A stretch of DNA of 64,000 nt, from the NCBI RefSeq assembly GCF_002224225.1, contig NZ_NJGG01000002.1, forward strand, positions 1-64,000. The letters run 5' to 3'. This document shows positions 19,358-29,441 of the stretch, one piece after another. Position 1 is the first letter of the stretch. The number at the start of each line of letters is the position of its first letter. Both the position numbers and the translations under genes were made by a program. The notes beneath the pieces are model-generated. The model had not been told where the DNA came from, did no database searches, and worked only from the letters and a program-made list of their open reading frames with translations. The stretch is from Polynucleobacter cosmopolitanus (GTDB taxonomy: Bacteria; Pseudomonadota; Gammaproteobacteria; Burkholderiales; Burkholderiaceae).

Positions 19358-19367
19358 TCCTTAGATC

Positions 19368-20813
19368 TTAAGTTTCAACACATTCAATTGGTAACTGGAT
19401 CAAGAATTCAGCACCGCCCAATGCAGATTGTTGGTAACTGATGCGGCCTTGATGTCTATCAATGATGTGCTTACACAACCACAAGCCTAAACCCATGCCC
19501 TGCTTTTTATTGGTTTTCATCAAATCAAAAATACTGGCTTTTAATTGATCAGGAATGCCTGGGCCATTATCAGAAACCTTTAACTCCACAAAATTACCAA
19601 ATACTCGTGTGTGAATATTGATCTCTTTATTTGACTGACTTGAATTGGAAAGTGCCTCAATGGAGTTGTTCAATAAATTGATCAATACCTGACTGATTTC
19701 ATTGTTGTTCATCGGTATTGATTGATTCACATTCAAATCAAACTTTAAGTTGATTTTTAAGTCACGGGCCTGAGGCACGATGATAGATTTAGTTTGCTCA
19801 ATCAATTCATCCAAATGCACATCACTTGTTCTGATTTCTTCTTGTCTGAAGATATCCCTTAAGGTAGAGACAATTTTCGCAATTCGTTGATTGTCTTGCT
19901 GAATATGCGTGATGACTTCTTTTAGACCATTAGGATCAGTTTGACCTTCATTCAATTGGCGTTGAATGAATTCAGTATTTAGACTGATGGCAGCAACAGG
20001 CTGATTCAACTCATGAGCAATCGAGGCTGACAGTGCGCCAGTGGCTGCTGTTTTATTGGCAATCAATAAAGATGAAATCAAACCTTCACGCTCTTCTAAA
20101 AGCGCTTTGATTTGCGTATTTTCTGTGGAACTTCTTTCAAGGCCAAGCCTAGCAGTCAATTCACTCTTCATCAGGCGTTGGTACAAATAACTACTAACCG
20201 CAATGTAAATCAAGAGATGTGCACTCAAGCTACCCCAAAGAATAAAGGTGCTGTCAAATTGAATCAGTTGGCTAACACCCCCTGTGTGATTGATGAGTCC
20301 ATATACGGCAACAGAGAAAGTAACCGTCAAACTAATCAAAACTATTCCCATCAAAACCTTAAGACCAAAACTTTGATCCTTCTTTAGCAATCGTGTTAAC
20401 TCATTAATTTCCCAAATTGAAAGTATCAAAATTGGAATCGACACAAAGCCAGTTCTTGCTGCAAAATCTGCGCCACTTTGCCGTAACACTTCATAAATAA
20501 AGATGAATATCAATAAAAATGTCGTTGCCACTATCAAGTTTGAGCGTGTAATTTCTACGTGCCAGCTTCTGAATAAAAGGACCAGAAACACCATGGAGCT
20601 CAAGAAGCAAAAATTAGCAATCGTCAGAGAAAAACCAATTAAATAAGGTGAAACCGTCCAAACAATAAAAGCCAATGCCCGGAGCAAAATGGATGCCTGC
20701 CAGTACACCAAGTTCTTATCTTTTTTATACCCCGATGGCGTGATTGTGCTCACGTACAAACCTACCAACATGAGGGCCAGTAGTGAGAAGAAGATTTGAT
20801 TGGCGGCTTGCAT
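19368..20813 (-). CDS. Orphan membrane sensor histidine kinase
   Basis: 481 residues. Residues 1 to about 215 form a polytopic membrane sensor (about seven hydrophobic segments) without an obvious periplasmic domain. A short coiled-coil follows. The H-box is ALSASIAHELNQPVAAISLN (phospho-acceptor His in AHELNQP, as in DctB/FixL-type kinases). The N-box is ISQVLINLLNNSIEAL, G1 is VSDNGPGIPDQ and G2 is QGMGLGLWLCKHII. No response-regulator gene is present anywhere in the window, so the partner must be encoded elsewhere. Ligand unknown. Confidence 0.92.
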   Translation of the reverse strand: MQAANQIFFSLLALMLVGLYVSTITPSGYKKDKNLVYWQASILLRALAFIVWTVSPYLIGFSLTIANFCFLSSMVFLVLLFRSWHVEITRSNLIVATTFLLIFIFIYEVLRQSGADFAARTGFVSIPILILSIWEINELTRLLKKDQSFGLKVLMGIVLISLTVTFSVAVYGLINHTGGVSQLIQFDSTFILWGSLSAHLLIYIAVSSYLYQRLMKSELTARLGLERSSTENTQIKALLEEREGLISSLLIANKTAATGALSASIAHELNQPVAAISLNTEFIQRQLNEGQTDPNGLKEVITHIQQDNQRIAKIVSTLRDIFRQEEIRTSDVHLDELIEQTKSIIVPQARDLKINLKFDLNVNQSIPMNNNEISQVLINLLNNSIEALSNSSQSNKEINIHTRVFGNFVELKVSDNGPGIPDQLKASIFDLMKTNKKQGMGLGLWLCKHIIDRHQGRISYQQSALGGAEFLIQLPIECVET

Positions 20814-20861
20814 GCAGGGATTATGACTTATTTAGAATTGATTGAAAGTCTTTTATCCATG

Positions 20862-20894
20862 AAAAAAGCCACTTCATGTCAGAAGTGGCTTTTT
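20862..20894. terminator. Terminator downstream of the ppiD-like gene
   Basis: AAAAAAGCCACTTC pairs with GAAGTGGCTTTTT around a 6-base loop; both strands carry a T run. On the minus strand it terminates the PpiD-like gene ending at 20929. Confidence 0.85.
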
Positions 20895-20928
20895 AGATCA
20901 TGCATTTAATTTTCTATCTGCTCAATGA

Positions 20929-22380
20929 TTACTTCACTGAGTTGACTTGCTTGACACCCGCACGATCTTTCACACTCTCAAAATAAGCTGCTGCTTCAGA
21001 TTGGGCGCCGAGGGCAGCCACCTGACGAGCTTGATTAGTGCGTAACTTTGCATCCGCTTGCAAAGGTTTCTGTACCTTGTTTACTCGGTAAATAGCGAAC
21101 CCACCATCATTGGCTTGAGCACTGACCACGGCTGGCAATTGTTTTGCATTCGCTGACATCACCGCATCCATGCCACTTGCCGTTAAGTCGGCAGGCTTGT
21201 TGCGTGATACCCACTTACCAGCTGTGAAACCAGCTGATTCGCTTGGATTCTTCTGAAGTGCTTCAAATCGCTCTTGGCCAGTCTTGATCGCTAACTCTTG
21301 AGCCATTCTGAGTGACACTTGTTTTTTGACATCTACTTGAATTTGAGACAAAGGCAAAGCAGCTTGTGGCTTGTGAGTTATGACACGCGCAGAAATGATC
21401 TTTCCTGGTGACAACTCTAAGGCTTCAATATTGCGGCGGTTTTTAACTGCATCATCAGCAAAGATAGCTGCCAATAATTTAGGGTTGTTGAATGGATGAT
21501 CTGCTGGGGCTCCACGCAAACCACCGCGGGTGATGTTGCTGGCTTTTTGAATTGGTAAGCTCAAGCGATCAGCTACTGGTTTCAAGCTATCAGCCTGTTC
21601 ATAAGCCATGTTAGCAAATAAATCTGCTTTTTCTGCGAATTTTTTTGGATCTGCCTTAGCATCACCTTGCAAGATCACGTATTCAACTTCAACGTTCTCG
21701 GGGGCTTGATAAGCATTGATATTGCTTTGATAGAAAGACTCAATGTCTTGCTGTGATGGGTTCACTTTAGAAACAAAATCGTTTGGTGAAAAACGCAAAA
21801 CTTGAACTTCACGTTCTGTTTCAAAGGCAATCGATACTTGCTCAGCCACTTTTCTTGAACCAATGCCAGTTGCAACCACCGCTGTCAAAACATGACGGGT
21901 TTTAAGTTCATGGCGACGACCATTTTCAAATTGATCGACCGTTAGATTGTTGCTAGCTAGCAGCTTTTTATAACGCTCAGCATCAAACTGACCATTGTTA
22001 TACAGCGCTTTGATTTCTGGAATTTGTGTCAAATCACGAGCCAATGCTTCTGGGCTGATAGAAAGCTTGAGGGCTTTAATTTCGTAAGCTAAGAGGCGCT
22101 GCTGAATAATTTCATTGAGCACAGCCTGCTTAAAAGGCACGCTGTTGACCATTGCTGAGTCCACGCGACCTTGCTGTTGCTGCAAACGATCAGCTCTTAA
22201 CTTCACGGCATTATCAAGTTCTTGACGGGTGATTGCAGCACCATCCACTTTGACCAAGGTTGAGTCTTTGCCTATGTCTTGCATGTAACTCTCAACGCCC
22301 AAAAAGACGAATGATGGCAAGATGAGCAAAAGTAAAAGCCCCATCAGTATTTTTTGGTACTTACGGATCGATTCAAGCAT
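20929..22380 (-). CDS. ppiD: PpiD/SurA-N type periplasmic folding factor, parvulin domain apparently missing
   Basis: The first residues MLESIRKYQKILMGLLLLLILPSFVFLGV form the single N-terminal membrane anchor typical of PpiD, followed by the SurA_N-like helical domain (residues about 40-200). At 483 residues it is well short of the roughly 620-640 of E. coli PpiD. After residue 235 the sequence goes from VEYVILQGD almost directly to FANMAYEQADSLKPVADRLSL and the C-terminal domain. The roughly 100-residue parvulin (PPIC) segment with its H...GG..GW pattern is not visible. It is probably a chaperone at the Sec translocon outlet without isomerase activity (inference). It sits 42 bases downstream of tRNA-Val. 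Confidence 0.82.
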   Translation of the reverse strand: MLESIRKYQKILMGLLLLLILPSFVFLGVESYMQDIGKDSTLVKVDGAAITRQELDNAVKLRADRLQQQQGRVDSAMVNSVPFKQAVLNEIIQQRLLAYEIKALKLSISPEALARDLTQIPEIKALYNNGQFDAERYKKLLASNNLTVDQFENGRRHELKTRHVLTAVVATGIGSRKVAEQVSIAFETEREVQVLRFSPNDFVSKVNPSQQDIESFYQSNINAYQAPENVEVEYVILQGDAKADPKKFAEKADLFANMAYEQADSLKPVADRLSLPIQKASNITRGGLRGAPADHPFNNPKLLAAIFADDAVKNRRNIEALELSPGKIISARVITHKPQAALPLSQIQVDVKKQVSLRMAQELAIKTGQERFEALQKNPSESAGFTAGKWVSRNKPADLTASGMDAVMSANAKQLPAVVSAQANDGGFAIYRVNKVQKPLQADAKLRTNQARQVAALGAQSEAAAYFESVKDRAGVKQVNSVK

Positions 22381-22421
22381 GAGTATGTAGTGTTGACGTA
22401 GAAAAAGTCAGAAGAAATCTG

Positions 22422-22497
22422 TGGTGGGTGCTGACGGGGTCGAACCGCCGACATTCGCCTTGTAAGGGCGACGCTCTACCAACTGAGCTAAGCACCC
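22422..22497 (-). tRNA. tRNA-Val (anticodon TAC)
   Basis: 76 bases on the minus strand with a 7-base acceptor stem GGGTGCT/AGCACCC, D arm GCTC...GAGC, anticodon loop CTTACAA (anticodon TAC, valine), T-arm with GGTTCGACC and an encoded 3' CCA. No intron. Confidence 0.97.
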
Positions 22498-22621
22498 ACA
22501 GAGAAACGAGAGTATACAGTACCTTCATTCCCACTGCAAATATTTCAGACTGTTTGGTTAAACAAGTCCCTCACACAAAGGCTGTTGAGGCCTATGTATG
22601 AAGGTTCTTTTAATACAAGAA

Positions 22622-25048
22622 TCAGTGCTTGAGGACATCCCCTGAGCTGGCTTGAGCAGATTTACTTGCTTCAGCAGCTTTGGCGATTTCTTCAGCGGTT
22701 AACTCAGGCAAGGCTTCTGGCATTTTTTCTAGCGCCAATTCTAAGACCTTATCAATCCATCTGACTGGAACAATCTCGATCGCGTTTTTAACGTTATCAG
22801 GAATGTCGGTCAAATCTTTGATGTTTTCTTCAGGAATCAAAGCTAGCTTGATACCACCTCGGTGAGCTGCCAATAGCTTCTCTTTCAAGCCACCAATCGG
22901 CAAAACTTCACCACGCAAAGTGATTTCACCGGTCATGGCCACATCGGCTCTGACTGGAATACCTGTTAAGACTGAAACCAAGGCGGTAGTGATCGCGATA
23001 CCTGCTGATGGGCCATCCTTCGGTGTGGCGCCTTCTGGGAAGTGAATGTGAATATCTTTCTTTTCAAAAGATTCTTCAGTGATACCCAATTTGCGACCGC
23101 GTGAACGAACCACTGAGCGTGCTGCCTCAACAGATTCTTTCATCACATCGCCCAATGAACCTGTGCGAATCGTGTTGCCCTTACCTGGCATCACAGCTGC
23201 TTCAATGGTCAATAAATCGCCACCCACTTCAGTCCATGCCAAACCAGTGACTTGACCCACTTGGTTTTGCTTTGCAGCTAGACCGTAGTCATAGCGACGC
23301 ACTGATAAGAATTTATCCAAGTTCGAACCATCAACTTTGATCGGTGCAGCTTCTTTTTTGAGCAAAAGTAGCTTGACCACCTTACGGCAGATTTTGCTGA
23401 TCTCACGTTCAAGCGCACGCACACCTGCTTCGCGGGTGTAGTAACGAATGATGTCGCGAATCGCAGATTCATCCACCACAATTTCACCAGCCTTCAAACC
23501 ATTGCCTTTGATTTGCTTAGGCAACAGATAGCTCAATGCAATGTGAGTTTTTTCATCTTCGGTGTAACCCGCCAAACGAATCACTTCCATACGATCAAGC
23601 AAAGGACCTGGAATGTTCAAAGAGTTTGAAGTCGCCACAAACATCACATCTGACAAGTCGTAATCGACTTCAACATAGTGATCTTGGAAGGTGTGGTTTT
23701 GTTCTGGATCTAAGACTTCAAGCATCGCGCTCGCAGGATCACCACGGAAGTCCATGCCCATCTTGTCAATCTCATCTAACAAGAACAATGGATTGCGCAC
23801 ACCGACCTTGGTCAAGCTAGACAAAATCTTGCCTGGCATTGATCCAATGTAGGTACGACGATGGCCACGGATTTCAGATTCATCACGCACACCACCCAAG
23901 GCCATGCGCACAAACTTGCGGTTTGTGGCGCGTGCAATCGATTGACCCAAAGATGTCTTACCCACACCAGGAGGGCCAACCAAACAGAGGATTGGAGCCT
24001 TCACTTTTTCAACACGCTGTTGAACTGCGAGATATTCCAAAATACGTTCTTTGACTTTGTCTAAACCATAGTGGTCTTCGTTCAATACTTTTTCAGCATT
24101 GGTTAAATCATTATTGACCTTGCTCTTTTTCTTCCAAGGCAAGTTCACCAATGTTTCGATGTAGTTACGAATCACTGAAGCTTCAGCTGACATCGGAGAC
24201 ATCAACTTCAACTTCTTCATTTCTGATTCAGCTTTTTTCAAAGCTTCTTTAGGCATCTTGGCAGCTTTGATGCGTTTATCGAGTTCTTCGATATCAGCAC
24301 CCTCTTCACCTTCGCCCAATTCCTTCTGAATGGCTTTGACTTGTTCATTCAAGTAGTACTCACGCTGACTCTTTTCCATTTGACGTTTGACACGTCCACG
24401 GATGCGTTTTTCAACTTGAAGAATATCGATTTCACTTTCAAGGTGGGCCAAGATCGCTTCTAGTCGCTCAACCACTGTTGGCAACTCTAGAAGTCTTTGC
24501 TTCTGATCCAACTTGATTGGCAAGTGTGAGCAGATGGTATCGGCCAAGCGACCAGCATCATCAATGCCTTGCAAAGTCGCAAGGATTTCTTGAGGAATCT
24601 TTTTATTGAGTTTGACGTATTGGTCAAACTGAGAAACCACCGCACGACGCAAAGCTTCAATCTCAGGCACTTCGCTGCTAGCGATTGCTTGAGGTGTGGC
24701 TTCACACATGAAGTATTCCAAACTGTCTTCAACATTGGCAACATCCGCACGTTGAGTTCCCTCGACGAGGACTTTGACAGTGCCGTCTGGCAGTTTGAGC
24801 ATTTGTAGAATCTTGGCAATACAGCCCACTGTGTACAAATCTTCCACAGCAGGTTCGTCTTTGGCGGCCGTTTTTTGAGCAACCAATAAGACGCTTTTGC
24901 CAGTTTCCATGGCAGCTTCAAGAGCTTTGATAGATTTAGGTCTACCCACGAACAATGGAATCACCATGTGCGGGAATACCACCACATCTCTTAGCGGCAA
25001 CAATGGCAGCTGGATGGGTTCAGAAGGAAGTAACAAGTCACCAGGCAT
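22622..25048 (-). CDS. lon: ATP-dependent protease Lon
   Basis: Cytoplasmic AAA+ serine protease that removes misfolded and regulatory proteins, including many antitoxins. 808 residues, normal for LonA. The N-terminal substrate domain ([23 protein letters not shown]) is followed by a coiled-coil, AAA module with Walker [12 protein letters not shown] and Walker [10 protein letters not shown], and the protease domain with catalytic Ser in [10 protein letters not shown] and Lys in [10 protein letters not shown]. The ATG has GGAGATAAACC upstream. A plausible heat-shock promoter precedes it. It completes the common tig-clpP-clpX-lon order, interrupted here by a toxin-antitoxin locus. Confidence 0.98.
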   Translation of the reverse strand: MPGDLLLPSEPIQLPLLPLRDVVVFPHMVIPLFVGRPKSIKALEAAMETGKSVLLVAQKTAAKDEPAVEDLYTVGCIAKILQMLKLPDGTVKVLVEGTQRADVANVEDSLEYFMCEATPQAIASSEVPEIEALRRAVVSQFDQYVKLNKKIPQEILATLQGIDDAGRLADTICSHLPIKLDQKQRLLELPTVVERLEAILAHLESEIDILQVEKRIRGRVKRQMEKSQREYYLNEQVKAIQKELGEGEEGADIEELDKRIKAAKMPKEALKKAESEMKKLKLMSPMSAEASVIRNYIETLVNLPWKKKSKVNNDLTNAEKVLNEDHYGLDKVKERILEYLAVQQRVEKVKAPILCLVGPPGVGKTSLGQSIARATNRKFVRMALGGVRDESEIRGHRRTYIGSMPGKILSSLTKVGVRNPLFLLDEIDKMGMDFRGDPASAMLEVLDPEQNHTFQDHYVEVDYDLSDVMFVATSNSLNIPGPLLDRMEVIRLAGYTEDEKTHIALSYLLPKQIKGNGLKAGEIVVDESAIRDIIRYYTREAGVRALEREISKICRKVVKLLLLKKEAAPIKVDGSNLDKFLSVRRYDYGLAAKQNQVGQVTGLAWTEVGGDLLTIEAAVMPGKGNTIRTGSLGDVMKESVEAARSVVRSRGRKLGITEESFEKKDIHIHFPEGATPKDGPSAGIAITTALVSVLTGIPVRADVAMTGEITLRGEVLPIGGLKEKLLAAHRGGIKLALIPEENIKDLTDIPDNVKNAIEIVPVRWIDKVLELALEKMPEALPELTAEEIAKAAEASKSAQASSGDVLKH

Positions 25049-25102
25049 GGTTTATCTCCAAAATGTGTGTTTGTATTTTCCTACGTAGTAAGAATACATT
25101 GA

Positions 25103-25132
25103 ATTTGGGACTGTTTTGCTCAAAAACAAGGG
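25103..25132 (-). promoter_or_regulatory. Possible sigma32 (heat-shock) promoter of lon
   Basis: On the minus strand CCCTTGTTT (25132-25124) and CCCAAAT (25109-25103) are separated by 14 bases, similar to the sigma32 pattern CCCTTGAA-N13-17-CCCCAT. lon is a classical heat-shock gene. The match is partial. Confidence 0.4.
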
Positions 25133-25262
25133 TAAAAACTAAGAAAATTGCGAAAAAATTGGTTTTTAAGTCGTTTTCTTTTGCTCTTCTCAATCTTTCA
25201 CTCTTTCTTATCCATCAAAGCAATAAATTAACCCCAATTTAATTATGTTTTTTATAACTAGA

Positions 25263-25291
25263 TTGATTTAATGTTAACCATGGTTTACAGT
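25263..25291 (+). promoter_or_regulatory. Promoter/operator of toxin-antitoxin locus 1
   Basis: -35 TTGATT (25263-25268) and -10 TACAGT (25286-25291) with a 17-base spacer. The spacer contains the perfect palindrome AACCATGGTT (25276-25285), extended to 14 of 16 symmetric bases. A dimeric HTH antitoxin bound there would block the promoter. Confidence 0.45.
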
Positions 25292-25298
25292 TGTAAGA

Positions 25299-25595
25299 AT
25301 GATGACTATACTTAAAACAAGCAAATTTACGAAATGGATTCAAGAGCTCAAAGATCTAAAGGGAAAAGCAAGAATTCAAGCAAGGATAGACAAACTAGAA
25401 TTCGGACATTTTGGCGATTGCGAATCTATTGGCTCGGGTGTGTTTGAACTAAGGATACATTTTGGACCTGGGTACAGAGTTTATTTAATGAAAAAAGGTC
25501 AAGAACTTGTAATTCTTCTCGCTGGCGGAGATAAGGGATCACAAGCCAAAGATATAAAACAGGCAATCAATTTATCGAATGAATTGCGGGAGTGA
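25299..25595 (+). CDS. RelE/HigB-superfamily toxin (addiction-module killer type)
   Basis: 98 residues. The pattern LKTSKFTKWIQELKDLKGKARI, FGDCESIGSGVFELRIHFGPGYRVYL and VILLAGGDKGSQAKDIKQA is that of the phage-derived Gp49-like/HigB toxins, RelE-fold enzymes that usually cleave mRNA on the ribosome. The conserved basic and aromatic residues of the family are present (Arg and Tyr in ELRIHFGPGYRVY, Lys in DKGSQAKDI). Toxin first, antitoxin second, the reverse of relBE but usual for this family. The ATG ATG start has no strong ribosome site. The pair lies between the convergently flanking lon and clpX genes, on the opposite strand. Confidence 0.88.
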   Translation: MMTILKTSKFTKWIQELKDLKGKARIQARIDKLEFGHFGDCESIGSGVFELRIHFGPGYRVYLMKKGQELVILLAGGDKGSQAKDIKQAINLSNELRE

Positions 25596-25597
25596 AA

Positions 25598-25888
25598 ATG
25601 ACTAAAGAAAAACTAACAAAATGGGATAGTGCTGAATTACTAAAGACAGAAGCAGACATTAGTAATTATCTTGAAGCTTGCTTTGAAGATGGTGATCCAC
25701 AACTCATTACACATGCACTTGGTGTTATTGCTAAAGCAAGAGGAATGACACAATTAGCAAAAGACACGGGTATAAGCCGAGAGGGTTTATACAAAGCATT
25801 AACAGATAACGGCAACCCAGAGTTCTCAACAGTTTTAAAGGTATTCAAAGCACTTGGATTGAGACTAAGCTTAAGACCAATTACTTAA
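25598..25888 (+). CDS. HTH antitoxin of toxin-antitoxin locus 1
   Basis: 96 residues from ATG 25598, with GGGAG five bases upstream; a GTG at 25592 that would overlap the toxin stop is a weaker alternative. The N-terminal arm WDSAELLKTEADISNYLEACFEDGD and the HTH GMTQLAKDTGISREGLYKALT, then PEFSTVLKVFKALGLRL, match the putative addiction-module antidote family paired with Gp49-like toxins. It probably represses the operon through the palindrome upstream of the toxin and is likely a protease substrate; both are inferences from the family. Confidence 0.9.
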   Translation: MTKEKLTKWDSAELLKTEADISNYLEACFEDGDPQLITHALGVIAKARGMTQLAKDTGISREGLYKALTDNGNPEFSTVLKVFKALGLRLSLRPIT

Positions 25889-25889
25889 G

Positions 25890-26039
25890 TTAAATCAGCT
25901 CTCTACCCACAGGCTTTGAATTAAGCCACGCCCTGTCTTCTTCTGAAAATTCACCCGTAGCGCATTGACTAAGCAGCTCTTCAAGCGTGTAACTGGGCTT
26001 TGGGTTTTTTGGATATTCAATCTTTACTGTATTTATCAT
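25890..26039 (-). pseudogene. Short MazE/ChpS-tail-like frame, likely antitoxin remnant
   Basis: A 49-residue frame convergent with locus 1 and overlapping nothing. It reads MINTVKIEYPKNPKPSYTLE, ELLSQC and then SEEDRAWLNSKPVGRELI. The pattern KPxYTLEELLxQC...EDRAWLNxxPVGREL is the C-terminal, toxin-neutralising tail of MazE/ChpS-type AbrB antitoxins in proteobacteria. The AbrB DNA-binding half is absent: upstream codons are AT-rich and reach a stop within 25 codons. No mazF-like toxin is nearby. It could be a relic or a short stand-alone neutraliser. Confidence 0.55.
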
Positions 26040-26127
26040 TAATTTATCAGGGGCTTTAATTTGCAATATATTTATGGAAATTATAACTATCTTTATAAAG
26101 TTAATAAACTAACAAACAAAAAGGAAT

Positions 26128-27417
26128 TTAAGAAGCGGCCTTCTCTGATGCTTCTTGATAGAGCATCAAAGGCTTACTATCACCATTGATGGTGCTTTCA
26201 TCGATCACCACGCGTTGAACGTTTTCTAGGCTTGGTAAGTCATACATCACGTCCATCAAAGCGTGCTCGATGATTGATCTCAAACCACGGGCACCTGTTT
26301 TACGGGCAATCGCTTTTTTAGCAATGGCACTCAGTGCATTAGGACGAATCTCTAATTCAACACCTTCCATGTCCAATAAGGCCTGGTATTGCTTCACCAA
26401 GGCATTGTTAGGCTCTGTGAGAATCTGAACCAAGGCAGCTTCATCCAATTGAGCCAAGGTGGCTACCACTGGTAAACGGCCAATCAATTCTGGGATCAAA
26501 CCAAATTTGATCAAATCTTCAGTTTGAACTTCTTTGAGCAACTCAGAAATAGAACGGTCATCTTTGCCGCGCACTTGAGCACCAAAACCGATACCGGCGG
26601 TGACTGTGCGTTGCTGAATCACTTTTTCTAAACCGTCAAAAGCACCACCGCAGATAAACAGGATGTTGGTTGTGTCGACTTGCAAGAAATCTTGATTAGG
26701 ATGCTTGCGACCACCTTGTGGAGGTACAGAAGCCATGGTTCCTTCAACAAGCTTTAAAAGTGCTTGCTGTACTCCCTCACCTGATACGTCACGGGTGATT
26801 GATGGGTTGTCTGATTTGCGTGAGATCTTATCGATCTCATCGATGTAAACGATGCCCTTTTGTGCTTTTTCAACGTTGTAGTCACAAGCTTGTAAAAGCT
26901 TTTGAATGATGTTCTCAACGTCTTCACCAACATAACCAGCTTCAGTCAAAGTTGTGGCATCAGCGATGACAAATGGCACATCTAATAATCTTGCCAATGT
27001 CTGAGCCAATAATGTTTTACCTGAACCGGTCGGGCCAATCAACAAGATATTGCTCTTAGCTAATTCAACACCGTTGTGAACAGTTTTTTTGTTTTTAGCG
27101 GCACCAGTGATTTCAATGTGCTTGAGGCGCTTGTAGTGGTTGTACACCGCTACTGCCAATTGTTTTTTGGCATGATCTTGACCAATCACATATTGATCAA
27201 GACTGGCGCGGATTTCATGAGGAGTTGGCAGACCTTCGCGAAGATCTGCTTCAGGCAATTGGCTGATTTCTTCGGTGATGATGTCCGTGCATAAATCAAT
27301 GCACTCATCACAAATAAATACAGATGGGCCTGCAATTAGTTTTTTAACTTCGTGCTGACTCTTGCCACAGAATGAGCAGTAAAGAGGCTTCTCAGTTGAA
27401 TTGGTTGTATCGCTCAT
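26128..27417 (-). CDS. clpX: ClpX ATPase subunit of ClpXP protease
   Basis: AAA+ unfoldase that recognises substrates and feeds them to ClpP. 429 residues. The N-terminal zinc-binding domain has the four cysteines in YCSFCGKSQ and [10 protein letters not shown]. Walker A is [12 protein letters not shown], Walker [11 protein letters not shown], sensor/Arg-finger region ELIGRLPVV, and the ClpP-contact IGFGAQV loop is present. Downstream of clpP with a 27-base gap, so co-transcribed with tig and clpP. Confidence 0.98.
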   Translation of the reverse strand: MSDTTNSTEKPLYCSFCGKSQHEVKKLIAGPSVFICDECIDLCTDIITEEISQLPEADLREGLPTPHEIRASLDQYVIGQDHAKKQLAVAVYNHYKRLKHIEITGAAKNKKTVHNGVELAKSNILLIGPTGSGKTLLAQTLARLLDVPFVIADATTLTEAGYVGEDVENIIQKLLQACDYNVEKAQKGIVYIDEIDKISRKSDNPSITRDVSGEGVQQALLKLVEGTMASVPPQGGRKHPNQDFLQVDTTNILFICGGAFDGLEKVIQQRTVTAGIGFGAQVRGKDDRSISELLKEVQTEDLIKFGLIPELIGRLPVVATLAQLDEAALVQILTEPNNALVKQYQALLDMEGVELEIRPNALSAIAKKAIARKTGARGLRSIIEHALMDVMYDLPSLENVQRVVIDESTINGDSKPLMLYQEASEKAAS

Positions 27418-27444
27418 GAGTAAACCTCCTGACTATCTTTTAGA

Positions 27445-28065
27445 TTAGCGCTTTTCGATCACTTGATCGATGAGGCCATATTCTTTTGCTTGTTCTGCTG
27501 ACATGAAATTATCACGATCAGTGTCTTTAGCAATCGTTTCAATCGTTTGACCCGTGCGATCAGACAACACTTTATTCAAACGTTCGCGCAAATAAAGAAT
27601 CTCGCGAGCTTGAATCTCAATATCAGACGCTTGACCACGTGCACCACCCAAAGGCTGGTGAATCATCACACGTGAATTAGGCAATGAGAAGCGCTTGCCT
27701 TTTGTTCCAGCTGCCAACAAGAATGCGCCCATGCTCGCCGCCATGCCCATGCACAAAGTGCTGACATCAGGCTTGATGAACTGCATGGTGTCGTAAATCG
27801 CCAAACCAGCAGAAACAGATCCACCTGGAGAATTGATGTACAAAGAAATATCTTTCTCTGGGTTTTCGCTTTCCAAGAAAAGCAATTGAGCAATCACCAA
27901 ATTAGCAGATTGATCATTGACCTCACCCACCAAGAACACCACACGCTCTTTGAGTAAGCGTGAATAAATGTCATAAGCACGCTCGCCACGACCAGATGTT
28001 TCTACGACCATTGGGACCAAACCCAAGGCTTGTGTATCTAGTGCGCTATTTTGTGTGTGGTTCAT
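27445..28065 (-). CDS. clpP: ClpP proteolytic subunit
   Basis: Serine peptidase of the ClpXP/ClpAP complexes. 206 residues from the ATG at 28065 ([10 protein letters not shown]), preceded by GGAGA; an earlier in-frame ATG at 28101 has no ribosome site and would add 12 unusual residues. Catalytic Ser in [11 protein letters not shown], His in [12 protein letters not shown], and Asp in [10 protein letters not shown]. Lies between tig and clpX in one operon. Confidence 0.97.
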   Translation of the reverse strand: MNHTQNSALDTQALGLVPMVVETSGRGERAYDIYSRLLKERVVFLVGEVNDQSANLVIAQLLFLESENPEKDISLYINSPGGSVSAGLAIYDTMQFIKPDVSTLCMGMAASMGAFLLAAGTKGKRFSLPNSRVMIHQPLGGARGQASDIEIQAREILYLRERLNKVLSDRTGQTIETIAKDTDRDNFMSAEQAKEYGLIDQVIEKR

Positions 28066-28109
28066 ATTCTTTTTGTCTCCAGGGTATCCATCAACAGCCA
28101 TTCAAACCA

Positions 28110-29441
28110 TTAAATCTTGCTGAGTTCTTCAAAGCTTACTGCTTTTTCTGATACTTTGGCTAGACCTGTCACATAAGCCACCACATTGTTCTCTAAAACA
28201 AGGGCTTCAACATCGGCCAAACGCTTTGGATCGCTGTAATACCAACGCATCACTTCTTTAGGATCTTCGTAGCTGGCTGATTGCTCTTCGATTTCGGCTT
28301 TGATTTGTTCTGGCTTAGCTTCTAGTGATTGTTGTTTGACCAATTCATTCAAGATCAAACCAAGCTTCACACGCTGCTCAGCTTGTGACGTGAATAGTTC
28401 TGCAGGAATCGGCGCATCTTTGGCATTAGGTACACCACGAGCTGCTAGATCTTGACGCGCATTGGCAATCAATCTTTCTTGCTCTTGTGCAACTAAACCT
28501 TTAGGCACTTCCATTTCGCAGGCTTTTGTCAAAGATTCCATCACTTGGCCTTTTAACAAAGTCTGTGTGCGACGAGCTACTTCACGTGTCAAGTTTGTAC
28601 GAATTTCTTCGCGCATTTTGGCAACGCCTTCAGCAACGCCCAAAGCTTTTGCAAGCTCATCATTCACTTCTGGCAAATGTGGCCATTCAACTTTTTTCAT
28701 TGTGATGGTGAAGTCAGCTGTTTTACCAGCCACGTCTTTACCGTGATAGTCGGCCGGGAAAGCCAATGGGAAAGTCTTCTCTTCGCCTGCCTTTAAACCC
28801 AAAGCCGCAGCTTCGAATTCTGGCAACATGCGGCCTTCACCCAATACAAAAGCAAAGTTCTCAGCTTTACCGCCTGAGAATTCAACGCCTTCAATCTTGC
28901 CCACGAAGTCAACGGTAACTTGGTCACCTGTTTGAGCCGCTGTGTTGGCACCACCATTGCCATGGTCACCTGCTTCACCACGCACATGGTAGTGAACGCG
29001 CTGTTTGCGCAAGATGTCTAAAGTCTTGTCGATTTCTGAATCGTTCACATCGGTTGTGTGACGTGTGATTTCTACTTTTGATAGATCACCGATCTTCACT
29101 TCTGGGAATACTTCAAACTTGGCGTCATAAACGATTGGATCAGCTGTCATGTCGCTCTTTGGCTCAAGACTTGGCTGACCAGCAATTTTCAAACCTTCTT
29201 TTTTGCTGATATCAAAGAATAATTTAGAGGCATGGTCAAACTGAACTTCAAAGTCCACTTGCATACCGTATTGGGCTTCAACCATTTTCATGGGAACCTT
29301 ACCCGGGCGGAAGCCTGCCATCTTTACTGTTTTTGACAGTTTTTGTAAGCGCGCTGCGCGTGCTTTTTCAGTATCAGCTTTTGGAAAGCTTAAAGTAATT
29401 TTTCGGTCTAAATTGCCGAGGTTTTCAATCGTTACAGACAT
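28110..29441 (-). CDS. tig: Trigger factor, ribosome-bound chaperone
   Basis: 443 residues. The N-terminal ribosome-binding domain carries the signature [13 protein letters not shown] (family GFRxGKxP). The central FKBP-type domain (about 165-250) has [20 protein letters not shown], and the C-terminal helical arms form the substrate cradle. First gene of the tig-clpP-clpX operon. It binds nascent chains at the exit tunnel. Confidence 0.97.
   Translation of the reverse strand: MSVTIENLGNLDRKITLSFPKADTEKARAARLQKLSKTVKMAGFRPGKVPMKMVEAQYGMQVDFEVQFDHASKLFFDISKKEGLKIAGQPSLEPKSDMTADPIVYDAKFEVFPEVKIGDLSKVEITRHTTDVNDSEIDKTLDILRKQRVHYHVRGEAGDHGNGGANTAAQTGDQVTVDFVGKIEGVEFSGGKAENFAFVLGEGRMLPEFEAAALGLKAGEEKTFPLAFPADYHGKDVAGKTADFTITMKKVEWPHLPEVNDELAKALGVAEGVAKMREEIRTNLTREVARRTQTLLKGQVMESLTKACEMEVPKGLVAQEQERLIANARQDLAARGVPNAKDAPIPAELFTSQAEQRVKLGLILNELVKQQSLEAKPEQIKAEIEEQSASYEDPKEVMRWYYSDPKRLADVEALVLENNVVAYVTGLAKVSEKAVSFEELSKI

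Noticed and set aside
24487..24921. 144-residue minus frame within lon
   Set aside because: Out-of-frame shadow of lon, which has complete family motifs in its own frame.
28101..28102. Longer N-terminus of clpP starting at 28101
   Set aside because: The upstream ATG has no ribosome site and the extra residues do not resemble other ClpP proteins; start 28065 preferred.
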